A DNA stretch of 64,000 nt from Microvirga pudoricolor (GTDB lineage: Bacteria > Pseudomonadota > Alphaproteobacteria > Rhizobiales > Beijerinckiaceae): positions 310,001 through 374,000 of the forward strand of contig NZ_JAFEMB010000002.1 of assembly GCF_016892705.1 (NCBI RefSeq). The letters run 5' to 3'. A program made the position numbers and the translations under genes. Below, piece after piece: positions 8,318 through 17,183 of this stretch (within the stretch, counting starts at the first letter, position 1; the number at the start of each line of letters is the position of its first letter). Below the pieces are notes generated by a model. That model did not search any database. It was not told where the DNA came from and saw only the letters and a list, made by a program, of their open reading frames with translations.

Positions 8318-8963
8318 CACGTGGCTGCTCCTTGAGTATTCCCCGCATCGCGTAATCGGCAAGCGTCTTCGCGATGACCATGATATCGTCGTGCTTCTGC
8401 AGGCGGCGCGGCGTGTACCAGACCGTGGCCCAGTTCAGCGCTCCGAAAAACGGCTTGGTGGCCAGGCGCGCGGGCAACTCGACGAAGTCGCCTTCCCTCA
8501 CGCCTTGGTCGATGACTTCCGCGAAGATCTGCTCGTAATCGTCTCGCAGCCGGATGACCGACCGCAGCGTCTGGGCATGGCGCGAAGCGCCGGCGGCCAG
8601 CAGCTGCTTTTCGAGGCCCTGCACGGCCACTTTCTGGATCGGCAGCTCCATCAGGAGGATTTCCGTATGCCGCAGGGCCATTCTGCTCAATCGGTCCGAT
8701 GCCCTGCCCGGCCCTTCCGCGATGGGCTCGATCTCGCGCGTCAGGCGCTCCATCGCGACCGTCTGGATGTCGAAATACAGGTCCGCCTTGCTCTTGTAAT
8801 AGTGGTAAACCCGACCCTTGGTGGCCCCCATCCGCTCCGCGACGGCATCGATGCTGGTCGCCGTGAATCCGAGCTCCATGAAGAGTTCGGCGGCCGCTCG
8901 AATGATTTCTTCCCGTGCTTCGTTGCCGACGTCGAGGGGGATGGGGGCCTTCTTGTGCATCAT
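8268..8963 (-). CDS. TetR/AcrR family transcriptional regulator
   Basis: A 231-residue repressor-type protein. The N-terminal helix-turn-helix is clear: I-I-R-A-A-A-E-L-F, G-F-T-A-T-S-I-D-A-V-A, then K-G-R-V-Y-H-Y-Y-K-S-K, the family recognition helix. The C-terminal ligand domain is not informative. The gene is embedded in the leftward operon, overlapping the acyl-CoA dehydrogenase by four bases and the ligase by 50. That position suggests control of this operon and perhaps the divergent one, with an acyl-CoA intermediate as likely inducer, as for many TetR regulators of CoA-ester catabolism. The palindrome at 16042-16057 is a candidate target. Confidence 0.92.
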   Translation of the reverse strand: MMHKKAPIPLDVGNEAREEIIRAAAELFMELGFTATSIDAVAERMGATKGRVYHYYKSKADLYFDIQTVAMERLTREIEPIAEGPGRASDRLSRMALRHTEILLMELPIQKVAVQGLEKQLLAAGASRHAQTLRSVIRLRDDYEQIFAEVIDQGVREGDFVELPARLATKPFFGALNWATVWYTPRRLQKHDDIMVIAKTLADYAMRGILKEQPRDASQATPFFRGNLGRG

Positions 8964-10159
8964 GCGACCGATCGATTAGGGGTTGGGATGGAAACGTTGT
9001 TTCTAGCATCCTCAACCTCCTTGCGCACCGCCCTGGCCAAGACGAGACGCTGAATTTCGGAGGTTCCTTCGTAAATTTCCAAAATCCTCTGGTCGCGGTA
9101 GAGACGCTCGGCCACATTGGGCTTGCAATAGCCGTACCCGCCCCAGATCTGCACCGCTGCGTCGGCCGCGCGATGGGCGACCTCGGACGTATAGAGCTTG
9201 GCCATGGCGCCGAGATTGGCGACGTCCTCGCCGCTGTCGTAAGCCCGAGCGGCCTCGTAGACCATCATACGGGCGGCGGAGATTTCCGTCGCGATGTCGG
9301 CCAGCTTGAAGCCGATACCTTGGTTCTCGATAATGGGATGGCCGAAGGCTTGCCGCTCCACGGCGCGCCGGGACGCCTCGCGATAGGCCGCAAGCGCGAT
9401 GCCCAGGGACTGAGCCGCCACCATGATGCGCCCGACGTTCAGCGTCTGGAATGCCAAGCGCAAGGCTCGGTTGACCTCACCCACCCTGGCGCTGTCAGGC
9501 ACGACTACGTCGAGCTTGAGGTTCGACGTCTGAGTGCCACGAATCCCCATCTTGTCGGACAGTTCGTCGATAACGGCGCCGGGCTGTTCCTTGTCCACCA
9601 TGAAGGCGGAGATGCCGCGGCCTCCAGCGCTCGGGTCCGTCTTGGCGAACACGACGTAGTAGCGGGAAGCGCCGCCGTTTCCGATCCAGTACTTTTCGCC
9701 TCGGATGCGCCAGCCGTCGCCCTCTCGAACGGCCGTCGCTTCGATTGCGGCGGCATCAGAGCCGGTCGAGCGCTCCGACAAGGCAAAGCTGGTGCCGGTG
9801 CCCTTGGCCATCTCGCCGAGATAGAAGGCCTTCTGATCTTCGCGGCCGGCCAGGAGGACAGGAAAGGCGCCGAGCTGAGCGGCGCACAGGATGGCGGCCG
9901 TCGAGCCGCATCCCGTCCCGACGGTCTCGACGACGGCAACAGTCGAACGCAGGCTGGCGCCCTGCCCACCATAAGCCTTGGGAATGAAGAGCCCGGCCAG
10001 ATCGCTCTCCACGAGCTTGCGGACATTTTCCCAGGGATAGCGCTGATCCCTATCGAGTTCCTCCGCCAAGGGCTCGAAGTGTTCGGCGGTCAGGCTGGCC
10101 GCAAGAGCCTGCCAGCGCTGCGCGTCTTCGTCGAGGGCGGGTTGCCAGATCACGGCCAT
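8960..10159 (-). CDS. Acyl-CoA dehydrogenase
   Basis: FAD enzyme that introduces a 2,3-double bond into an acyl-CoA and passes electrons to ETF. It has 399 residues, the usual size. The substrate-binding region contains S-E-R-S-T-G-S-D-A, a G-R-I-M-V-A-A-Q-S-L-G helix, and near the C-terminus I-Y-E-G-T-S-E-I-Q, whose Glu364 is the standard catalytic base. I-W-G-G-Y-G-Y is the expected FAD-contact motif. Eleven bases separate it from the LivM-like permease gene, which links transport and first oxidation in one transcript. Compare the second dehydrogenase at 21164, which lacks Glu at this position. Confidence 0.94.
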   Translation of the reverse strand: MAVIWQPALDEDAQRWQALAASLTAEHFEPLAEELDRDQRYPWENVRKLVESDLAGLFIPKAYGGQGASLRSTVAVVETVGTGCGSTAAILCAAQLGAFPVLLAGREDQKAFYLGEMAKGTGTSFALSERSTGSDAAAIEATAVREGDGWRIRGEKYWIGNGGASRYYVVFAKTDPSAGGRGISAFMVDKEQPGAVIDELSDKMGIRGTQTSNLKLDVVVPDSARVGEVNRALRLAFQTLNVGRIMVAAQSLGIALAAYREASRRAVERQAFGHPIIENQGIGFKLADIATEISAARMMVYEAARAYDSGEDVANLGAMAKLYTSEVAHRAADAAVQIWGGYGYCKPNVAERLYRDQRILEIYEGTSEIQRLVLARAVRKEVEDARNNVSIPTPNRSVA

Positions 10160-10170
10160 GGACGTCTTCC

Positions 10171-11154
10171 TTAGAGTCTTGTTTCCGAAACGGGGGATGG
10201 GCGGCGCGCGAAGAGGCCGGTCAGGGGCTGGAACAGCCCCAACAAACCTTTCGGCAGGAACGCCAAGGTGATGACCAACACGCTGCCCAGGATGATTTTG
10301 TCGGTATACCCGCCGAAGGACAGGAACTTCTCCTGGACCTGGATCAGCGCGACCCCGATCAGAGGGCCCAGCAGAACACGCCGTCCGACAAGAACGACGG
10401 CCGTCAGCATGAGGATCAGGAAGTAGGTTTCAAGAACGTCGGCGCTCACGTAGGCACGCTGGTAGGCGTAGAGCCAGCCGGCCGAGGCCGTCACAGGGGC
10501 CGAGAACAGGAAGACTTGGAGCCGGGTGCGCTGCAGGTCGATGCCCGACATGGTGGCGAGGCGCGGGTTGAGGTGGCTCATCATGGCCGCCTGTCCGAGG
10601 CGCGAACGCCGGAAGCAATAGACGACGTAGATGGCGATCAACAGGAGGATATAGGCGATCGGCCACAGTTCCTGGTCGTTCTTGGCCGAGAACGCCAAGG
10701 GACCGAGCGAGAGATTGAAGGCCGGAATGCCGCGAAGCCCGTCCGAACCGCCCAGAAAGGACCAGTTCTGAGCGAGGTTCGCGCCAACCACCGCCACGGC
10801 GTAAGTGACGAGAGAGAATGCGAACTCTCGCAAGCCCAAGGTGATGTAGCCGAGGGCAGCGGCGATCAGGGACACCACTACGAGAGCTCCGAGGAGCGTT
10901 GCGATGGGCCCGAATCCCGGCCCGGTCGACAGGAGAGCCGTCGTGTAGGCACCCACGGCGAAGAAGACCGTGTGCGCCAAGCTGACCTCACCTAGATCGG
11001 ACACGACGGTGTCGAGGCCGTAGGACATCACCGCGAAGATCGCGATCAGCACGCAGGCGCTGTAGACCGCTCCCGAGCCTCCCAGGAGGGTGGGCACGAA
11101 GAAACCGGCCAGGGCGAGAACGGCGATGAGCACGGGACGAAAAGCCGAGTTCAT
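10171..11154 (-). CDS. Branched-chain amino acid-type ABC transporter permease, LivM-like
   Basis: A very hydrophobic 327-residue inner-membrane protein with about 8-10 predicted helices and the family segment A-A-M-M-S-H-L-N-P-R-L-A-T-M-S-G-I-D. One base separates it from the LivH-like gene. In the HAAT family the two permeases form a heterodimer with two ATPases. The operon context of CoA-ester enzymes suggests the cargo is a carboxylic acid to be degraded, not leucine or valine. This is inference. Confidence 0.9.
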   Translation of the reverse strand: MNSAFRPVLIAVLALAGFFVPTLLGGSGAVYSACVLIAIFAVMSYGLDTVVSDLGEVSLAHTVFFAVGAYTTALLSTGPGFGPIATLLGALVVVSLIAAALGYITLGLREFAFSLVTYAVAVVGANLAQNWSFLGGSDGLRGIPAFNLSLGPLAFSAKNDQELWPIAYILLLIAIYVVYCFRRSRLGQAAMMSHLNPRLATMSGIDLQRTRLQVFLFSAPVTASAGWLYAYQRAYVSADVLETYFLILMLTAVVLVGRRVLLGPLIGVALIQVQEKFLSFGGYTDKIILGSVLVITLAFLPKGLLGLFQPLTGLFARRPSPVSETRL

Positions 11155-11155
11155 G

Positions 11156-12022
11156 TCAACGCCCTCCCGGATTAGCGGCTAGACCACCCGGGCGCAGGAC
11201 CAGCACGGCGATGAGAACGGCAAAGGCTGCCGCAGTCGTATAGGCCGGAGACACGAGGGCGCCGAACAAGGCGGTGAAGAGCCCGAGCGCGAGCCCGGCC
11301 ACGTAGCTGCCCAGGACACTGCCGATCCCGCCCAGCACGACCACCACGAAGGTCATGATGACTTCCTCGAATCCCATCGATGTCAGGATAGGGGTGCGCG
11401 GCGCCACGAGGGCTGCCGCGAGTGCGACCGCCGCGCCCTCGAAGGCGAAGACCGCCAGATAGACGCGTTTCACGTTGATCCCGGCGAGCTGCGCCAGTTG
11501 CGGATCCTCCGCCACCATGCGGGTCAGACGTCCGATCCGGGTGCGGTCGATTACATATTTCAGCGCGATGAAGAACAGGATCGCCGTGATGATGATGGCG
11601 ATGTCCTGATAGGTGAACCAGAGATCGCCGATGTAGATGTCCTGCAGCGACAGAGGCGTCTCGAGAATCTGGCCCGTGGACCCGAAGAACAGAGCGGCGC
11701 AGCCGTGGATCACGTAGCCGAAGCCGAGCGTCACGATCATGATCGAGACGAGATCCTGCTTGAGGGTCAGCTGGAGCAGAACCCTCTGCATGATGTAGCC
11801 GACGATGACACCCGCCAGCATGGCGATCGGGATCGCCACCACGTAGGGCAACCCGAGCCGCGAGATCGTGTACCAAGACACGAAGGCTCCGAGCATGTAC
11901 ATCTGCCCGTGCGCGAAGTTCACGAGCCGGGCGACGCCGAGAAGCACGGTCCAGCCGATCGCGACCAGGGCGTAGGCGTGGCCTAGAACCAGGCCGTTGA
12001 TGAGTTGCTGTGTCAGGTTCAT
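11156..12022 (-). CDS. Branched-chain amino acid-type ABC transporter permease, LivH-like
   Basis: A 288-residue integral membrane protein of the LivH type. It begins M-N-L-T-Q-Q-L-I-N-G-L-V-L-G and contains N-F-A-H-G-Q-M-Y-M-L-G-A-F, the conserved LivH N-terminal segment. It also has G-G-I-G-S-V-L-G, the conserved cytoplasmic segment near the C-terminus. Its start overlaps the LivF-like stop by four bases, so translation is coupled. It is the partner of the LivM-like permease immediately downstream. Confidence 0.92.
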   Translation of the reverse strand: MNLTQQLINGLVLGHAYALVAIGWTVLLGVARLVNFAHGQMYMLGAFVSWYTISRLGLPYVVAIPIAMLAGVIVGYIMQRVLLQLTLKQDLVSIMIVTLGFGYVIHGCAALFFGSTGQILETPLSLQDIYIGDLWFTYQDIAIIITAILFFIALKYVIDRTRIGRLTRMVAEDPQLAQLAGINVKRVYLAVFAFEGAAVALAAALVAPRTPILTSMGFEEVIMTFVVVVLGGIGSVLGSYVAGLALGLFTALFGALVSPAYTTAAAFAVLIAVLVLRPGGLAANPGGR

Positions 12023-12756
12023 CCAGCGTGGGCTCCGAGATAGGCCTCTGCGATGCGGGGATCGTCCCGCATGGCGGCGGCAGGTCCTTCGGCGACGATG
12101 CGGCCGCGCTCCAGGAGGATCAGGCGGTCAACGACCTCGATGGCGGCCCGCACATTCTGTTCGACGAGCAGCACCGTCAGGCCGGAATTGACGAGGGAGC
12201 GGACCGTTTCGAGCACGGTCGAGACGAGCCGAGGCGCGAGCCCGATGGACGGCTCGTCGAGGAGGAGCGCCCGCGGTCCAAGCCTCAGCGCACGGGCGAT
12301 CCCGAGCATTTGACGCTCGCCGCCCGAGAGTTGCGAGCCGAGATGGTGGCGGCGTTCGTGCAAGCGGGGAAAGAGCGAATAAACCTCATCGACGCTGTAC
12401 GCCCTGCGTCCGTCACCAACCTTGACGTCACCGAGGGCCGCGAGATTTTCCTCCACCGTGAGCTGTCCGAAAACAAGCTTGCCCTCCGGGATCAGCAGGA
12501 GTCCGGAATTCACGCGCTCATGGGTCTCCAGGCCTGAGATTTCGCGCCCGTCGAGCCGGACGTTACCGGACACTTTGGGGGCTCCCCGGGACCAGCCCAG
12601 AAGAGCATTGACCAGGGTGGACTTGCCCGCCCCATTGGCGCCCACGACGCCCACGAGTTCCTTCTCCTGCACGGCAAGGCGTGGCAGGTTCAAGGCCAGG
12701 TTGCCTCCGAAGGCGACCTTCAGGTCGGTCGCCTCAATGACGGGTGTGGTGCTCAT
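12019..12756 (-). CDS. Branched-chain amino acid-type ABC transporter ATPase, LivF-like
   Basis: A 245-residue cytoplasmic ATPase. Walker A is G-A-N-G-A-G-K-S-T, the signature is L-S-G-G-E-R-Q-M-L-G-I-A-R-A-L, and Walker B is R-A-L-L-L-D-E-P-S-I-G-L-A-P. The short length and the sequence V-E-E-N-L near the Q-loop region are LivF-like. It overlaps both neighbours by four bases and pairs with the LivG-like ATPase to power the importer. Confidence 0.92.
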   Translation of the reverse strand: MSTTPVIEATDLKVAFGGNLALNLPRLAVQEKELVGVVGANGAGKSTLVNALLGWSRGAPKVSGNVRLDGREISGLETHERVNSGLLLIPEGKLVFGQLTVEENLAALGDVKVGDGRRAYSVDEVYSLFPRLHERRHHLGSQLSGGERQMLGIARALRLGPRALLLDEPSIGLAPRLVSTVLETVRSLVNSGLTVLLVEQNVRAAIEVVDRLILLERGRIVAEGPAAAMRDDPRIAEAYLGAHAG

Positions 12757-13529
12757 TGGACACGTCCCAGATAGGCTTCGAGGACACGAGGGTCGGCCTG
12801 GATTTCCTTCGGCGTCCCGGAGGCGATCGGGCGGCCCTGCTCCAGGACGACGATCCGATCCGCCACGGACATGATCAGATCCATGTGATGCTCGATCACC
12901 ACCAGGGCGAGCCCCTCGGCCTTGAGGTCCCTGAGAAGTGAGATCAACCGGTTCATGTCGGCTCCACCGAGGCCCGCGGCCGGTTCGTCCAGCAGCAGGG
13001 CCTTGGCGCCGCTGCCGTAAGCAAGCGCGATGGAGAGCATCCGCTGCGTTCCATAGGGCACGCTTCCCGGCTTGAGGTCATGGAATTCCGCCGGGATGCC
13101 GAAGCGGACAAGCCTCTGGGCCGCCTCCTCCATGGCACGGCGCCGCCGGCGCGCCTCCTGGAAAGGAAGCGCGATGGACGGCAGGAGCCCCGTGCCGTAG
13201 CGGTCATGGAGCATGACGACCATGTTTTCGAGGACGGTCAGGTCATGAAACGAGGCGTTCTGCTGGAACGCCCGCTTCAGTCCGCGCTCGGCGAGGCGGT
13301 CGGGCGGAACGGCAGTGACGTCCTCGCCGAGGAGAACGACTTTGCCGCGCCGCCGCACGAGATGCGTCACCGCATCGTAGCACGAACTCTTGCCCGCTCC
13401 GTTGGGGCCGATGATGCCGAGGATTTCCCCAGCGGCCACCTGCCAGCTGACTCCGTCCAGGGCCACGAGGGCGCCATAGCTGACGCCGAGATCTTCGACC
13501 TTAAGCACAGGTTGGGTTCGCGCCTGCAT
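12753..13529 (-). CDS. Branched-chain amino acid-type ABC transporter ATPase, LivG-like
   Basis: A 258-residue ATPase with Walker A G-P-N-G-A-G-K-S-S and Walker B A-L-L-L-D-E-P-A-A-G-L. The signature motif reads V-P-Y-G-T-Q-R, the LivG-type variation (P-Y-G instead of S-G-G), so this is expected rather than damaged. It has the LivG-specific C-terminal V-V-I-E-H-H-M-D-L region. It is transcribed first among the four membrane and ATPase genes, 14 bases after the binding-protein gene. Confidence 0.92.
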   Translation of the reverse strand: MQARTQPVLKVEDLGVSYGALVALDGVSWQVAAGEILGIIGPNGAGKSSCYDAVTHLVRRRGKVVLLGEDVTAVPPDRLAERGLKRAFQQNASFHDLTVLENMVVMLHDRYGTGLLPSIALPFQEARRRRRAMEEAAQRLVRFGIPAEFHDLKPGSVPYGTQRMLSIALAYGSGAKALLLDEPAAGLGGADMNRLISLLRDLKAEGLALVVIEHHMDLIMSVADRIVVLEQGRPIASGTPKEIQADPRVLEAYLGRVQ

Positions 13530-13543
13530 CCGTCGGACCCCGC

Positions 13544-14692
13544 TCAGTTCGAAGCCGGCAGCATGACGATCTTCTGGCCTTCCACGGTGAAGGGCAGATG
13601 CTTGCTTTGAAGCTGGCCGTTGGCCTGGAAGGTGACGTCGCCGAACACCGTGCCCTTGAAGGAGCCGCCGCGAATGCGCTTGGCAACAGGTTCCTTGTCG
13701 AGGGTCTTGAGCTCATTCACGGCCATCGCCCAGACTTGAAGGGAAGTGGCGCCCAGAGCCATGAACTTGTCAGGCGTATATTTGAACATCTCCTGGGTCT
13801 TCGCCACGAACTTCTTGTTCGCATCGAAGGACGCGAAAGGCTCGACATCGGGGAAATAAATGTCGGCACTGATGAGACCGTTTGCGGCATCGCCCGCCAC
13901 GGAGACGACGCTGGGCGCCACCGTTCCGACCGCTGCCACGAACGGGCCCTGGAGGCGGCTCTGCTTGGCCTGGCGGATCAGGGCCGGCAGCCCGAGGCCC
14001 TCGTTGGCGTTGATCGCGACCGTCACGTCGGGGTTAGCCGCCTTGACGTTCGTGAGCGCAACACGGAAATCGGCTTGGGCGAAGGGAAACTTCTCTTCGG
14101 CAACCTTCTCGTATTCATAACCGAGCTTCTTGAGCTCGGCCTCGATGGAGGCTTGCGCTCCATTGCCGTAGGCATCGTTCTGCGTCAGGAACGCGATGCG
14201 CTTGGCTTTCGCGGTCTTGGCGAGGTAGTTGGCGATGACGGCACCGTCCTGCGAGTTCGAGCTGTTAAGACGGATCGCCAGCGGATTGCCCTCCCCGGAC
14301 AGGATGGGGTCCGCCTTGGACACAGCCGTAATGTCGAGGATGCCGGCCCGGTTGATCACCGGCTGGGTGGCAAGCGTCACAGGGCTGTTCCAGCCCTCGA
14401 TGATCACCGATACGCCGGCCGATATCAGGTCGTTGGCACGCGACACGCCAACGGCCGGTGTGGACTCGTCGTCGCGCGACAGGATCTCGATGGGACGGCC
14501 CATGACGCCGCCTGACTCGTTGATGATGGCCGCCATCGCCTGGATGGCCTGCGTCACGTGCTGACCCTGCGGGCCTGCGCCGCCGCTCAGCGGGAAGATG
14601 ACACCAACCTTGACCGGGTTCTGCTGTGCTTGTGCTGCCGTGAGCGCGAAGGTGCTGATCGCTGCGGCAACGAGAATCGTAATGGTCTTCAT
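13544..14692 (-). CDS. Periplasmic binding protein of the branched-chain amino acid ABC family (copy 1)
   Basis: A 382-residue secreted binding protein. A signal peptide (M-K-T-I-T-I-L-V-A-A-A..., cleavage near A-Q-A-Q-Q) precedes V-K-V-G-V-I-F-P-L-S-G, the typical type I periplasmic fold start. It captures the solute for the adjacent LivHMFG-like permease. It is a close paralogue of the gene at 14791-15936, the two lying in tandem 1.24 kb apart. A block of about 165 bases shows only about seven differences between copies, more alike than the rest. A strong GGGAGAG-type ribosome site precedes the ATG. Confidence 0.92.
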   Translation of the reverse strand: MKTITILVAAAISTFALTAAQAQQNPVKVGVIFPLSGGAGPQGQHVTQAIQAMAAIINESGGVMGRPIEILSRDDESTPAVGVSRANDLISAGVSVIIEGWNSPVTLATQPVINRAGILDITAVSKADPILSGEGNPLAIRLNSSNSQDGAVIANYLAKTAKAKRIAFLTQNDAYGNGAQASIEAELKKLGYEYEKVAEEKFPFAQADFRVALTNVKAANPDVTVAINANEGLGLPALIRQAKQSRLQGPFVAAVGTVAPSVVSVAGDAANGLISADIYFPDVEPFASFDANKKFVAKTQEMFKYTPDKFMALGATSLQVWAMAVNELKTLDKEPVAKRIRGGSFKGTVFGDVTFQANGQLQSKHLPFTVEGQKIVMLPASN

Positions 14693-14790
14693 GAGTTCTC
14701 TCCCTGGAAAAAGCGCCGTTCATCGGCTTTTGCTTTTCTTGATGGCCTCGTTGTCGGCCCATCTCGGACCGGGGTCATAACGGATCGGTA

Positions 14791-15936
14791 CTATCGCGCC
14801 AGATCGACGACGATCTTCTGATCCTGGACCGTGAAGGGATAGATACGGGATTTGAGCTGCCCATTGGCCTCGAAGGTCGCGTCACCGAAGACCGTATCCT
14901 TAAAGGATCCGCCGCGAATGCGCTTGGCCAGCGGCTCCTTGTCGAGAGTCTTCAATTCGTTGGCGGCCATGGCCCAGACCTGCAAGGCGAAGGCGCCAAC
15001 CGCCATGAACTTGTCGGGCGTGTACTTGAACATCTCCTCGGTTTTCGCCACGAACTTCTTGTTCGCCTCGTAGGAGGTGAACGGCTCGACATTCGGGAAA
15101 TAGATGTCGACCCCCATGACGCCGTTTGCGGCGTCTCCGGCCACCGAGATGACACTGGGCGCTACCGTTCCAAGGGCGGCGACGAGCTGCCCTGGAAGGC
15201 GGCTCTGCTTGGCTTGGCGGATCAAGGCCGGCATGCCGAGGCCTTCATTGGCGTTGATGGCGATTGTCGCATCGGGATTGGCCGCACGCACGTTGGTGAG
15301 CGCGATGCGGAAGTCGGACTGATTGAAGGGAAACTTCTCCTCGGCGACTTTCTCGTAGGCGTAATTCATACGCTTGAGTTCGGCCTCGATGGATTCCTGG
15401 GTTCCGTTGCCATAGGCGTCGTTCTCCGTCAGGAACGCGATGCGCTTGGCTTTCAGCTTGTTGGCGATCAAGGCTGCCACGGCCGCGCCGCCCTGGGAGT
15501 TCGATGCATTGAGGCGGATGGCGAGAGGATTGCCCTCCCCGGACAGGATGGAGTCGGCGCTGGCGAACGCGGTGATGTCGAGAATGCCGGCCCGGTTGAT
15601 CACCGGCTGCATTGCCAAGGCGACAGGGCTGTTCCAGCCCTCGATGATCACCGACGCGCCGGAAGAAATCAGGTCGTTGGCGCGTGACACGCCGACGGCC
15701 GGTGTGGACTCGTCGTCCCGCGACAGGATCTCGATGGGACGGCCCATGACGCCGCCTGACTCGTTGATGATGGCCGCCATCGCCTGGATGGCCTGCGTCA
15801 CATGCTGACCCTGCGGGCCTGCGCCGCCGCTTAGCGGAAGGATCACGCCGACTTTGATTGCATTCTGTTGGGCGCTGGCATTTGTCGCGGCCAGGATGCC
15901 TATCGCGGCAACGGCCAGAAACCGAAGAGCTCTCAT
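14791..15936 (-). CDS. Periplasmic binding protein of the branched-chain amino acid ABC family (copy 2)
   Basis: A 381-residue paralogue of the downstream binding protein. The signal peptide (M-R-A-L-R-F-L-A-V-A-A...) ends near A-S-A-Q-Q, then I-K-V-G-V-I-L-P-L-S-G begins the mature domain. I chose ATG 15936, preceded by GGGAGA at about 8 bases, over an in-frame start 14 codons upstream that would bury the signal peptide. It is the first gene of the leftward operon, 98 bases from copy 1. Two binding proteins for one permease usually widen the substrate range or affinity; this is inference. Confidence 0.92.
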   Translation of the reverse strand: MRALRFLAVAAIGILAATNASAQQNAIKVGVILPLSGGAGPQGQHVTQAIQAMAAIINESGGVMGRPIEILSRDDESTPAVGVSRANDLISSGASVIIEGWNSPVALAMQPVINRAGILDITAFASADSILSGEGNPLAIRLNASNSQGGAAVAALIANKLKAKRIAFLTENDAYGNGTQESIEAELKRMNYAYEKVAEEKFPFNQSDFRIALTNVRAANPDATIAINANEGLGMPALIRQAKQSRLPGQLVAALGTVAPSVISVAGDAANGVMGVDIYFPNVEPFTSYEANKKFVAKTEEMFKYTPDKFMAVGAFALQVWAMAANELKTLDKEPLAKRIRGGSFKDTVFGDATFEANGQLKSRIYPFTVQDQKIVVDLAR

Positions 15937-16374
15937 TGATGTTCTCCCATGATCAGGCGCCGTTGGTCGGCCACTCATTACGATAAAGATACTGATGGGT
16001 ATGGAGACTCGTCAACCCACTTCGCGGTTTCGTGAGCGACCTTAGACCAACGTCTAAACTCGTCGCACATCGCATAATCCAGATTTTTCTCGCTGCGCTG
16101 CAGCGCCGCCGCATGGTGGATTTAAGCCTCCCACCCACAAACCGGCACATTGGAATGAATAGCTATCCGTTTGAAAAGATGATAAATAATTTCGTTCTCC
16201 CCGAGCTACTGTGCTTGGAAACGCACAGGTGCTCGATTGTCGACACACCGCACAAAAGTAGGCACGGAACACGCATGGGCTTTATGGACCGCGATGCGGT
16301 CATGTCGGACATACGGGCCGCAAAATGTCAAAACGGCTTGCAAACATACTGCTGAGTATCTAACCTCACGGGAA
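15937..16374. promoter_or_regulatory. Divergent control region between the two catabolic operons
   Basis: 438 bases without a convincing gene, AT-richer than the flanks, separating the leftward importer operon from the rightward beta-oxidation-like operon. It holds the 16-bp palindrome at 16042-16057 and a smaller repeat ATACT-GCTG-AGTAT at 16346-16359, about 15 bases before the ribosome site of the enoyl-CoA hydratase. An in-frame upstream start at 16237 exists but lacks a ribosome site and family similarity. Confidence 0.7.
16042..16057. promoter_or_regulatory. TTAGAC-CAAC-GTCTAA inverted repeat, candidate TetR operator
   Basis: A perfect 6-bp inverted repeat with a 4-base spacer in the divergent control region, about 105 bases from the leftward start and about 320 from the rightward one. 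Its size fits a TetR-dimer half-site arrangement. No second copy was noticed elsewhere in the window by eye. Confidence 0.4.
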
Positions 16375-17178
16375 ATGAATATGTACTTGGCGAGCTTGGA
16401 TGGGATGCCGGATTCTTTCGTTCGAACCACCCGCGATGGCGCGGTCCTGGTCGTCTTGATCGACAGGCCGCAGGCTCGGAATGCGCTCAATCCTGGGATC
16501 CTGACGGCAATCGCCGCCAGTCTCGCCGCGGCCGACGAGAACCCCGAAATATGTGCCACCGTGCTGACCGGCGGCCCCGGCAACTTTTCGGCCGGTGCGG
16601 ATATCGACGTTTTGTCGGGACACTCACCGGCGACTTATCTGGCCTCGCCGACCCGTAGGGCGTTCGAGAGCATCGCGCGGGCGGAGAAGCCAATCGTCGC
16701 AGCCGTCGCCGGCTATTGTTTGGGGGGAGGCTGCGAATTGGCCCTCGCCTGCGACTTGGTCGTTGCGGGTGACAACGCCGTGTTCGGCCAACCGGAGATT
16801 AACCTGGGCTTCATTCCCGGTGCCGGGGGAACACAGCTATGGCGGCCCCGTGCAGGCGCTGGCGCCCAAGCGGATGCAGCGCTTCTGGGCGAACTCATCG
16901 ACGTCTGGGAGGCAAGGCGCATCGGTCTTGTCGACGAAGTGGTTCCTGCGGAAGCCGTCATCGACGCGGCACTCGCCAAGGCCAGGACGATCGCCGCCAA
17001 GGCTCCGCTGGCAAGCCGGGCCGCCAAGGCTGCCCTCAAGAGTGCTGGACGGATGTCCATGCAGTCCGCCCTGGAATACGAGGTGACCTTAATGGCGGGA
17101 CTTCTGGCCACGGAGGATGCTCAGGAGGGCACCAACGCCTTTCTCCAGAAGCGTCCGCCGCAATTTAAGGGACGCTGA
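16375..17178 (+). CDS. Enoyl-CoA hydratase/isomerase family protein
   Basis: A 267-residue crotonase that hydrates 2-enoyl-CoA. Both catalytic glutamates are present: one in G-G-G-C-E-L-A and one in F-G-Q-P-E-I-N-L-G, followed by the oxyanion-related F-I-P-G-A-G-G-T-Q. The start is ATG 16375 or 16381, with CGGGA just upstream. Between 16837 and 16891 the in-frame codons lose the usual G/C third positions while the +1 frame regains them and reads A-P-K-R-M-Q-R-F, like the normal family helix. This suggests two compensating indels, natural or assembly-derived. It is the first gene of the rightward operon. Confidence 0.88.
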   Translation: MNMYLASLDGMPDSFVRTTRDGAVLVVLIDRPQARNALNPGILTAIAASLAAADENPEICATVLTGGPGNFSAGADIDVLSGHSPATYLASPTRRAFESIARAEKPIVAAVAGYCLGGGCELALACDLVVAGDNAVFGQPEINLGFIPGAGGTQLWRPRAGAGAQADAALLGELIDVWEARRIGLVDEVVPAEAVIDAALAKARTIAAKAPLASRAAKAALKSAGRMSMQSALEYEVTLMAGLLATEDAQEGTNAFLQKRPPQFKGR

Positions 17179-17183
17179 ACGCC

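Noticed and set aside
16237-16374. Upstream extension of the enoyl-CoA hydratase by 46 codons
   Set aside because: No ribosome site and no family similarity; it would run through the divergent control region.
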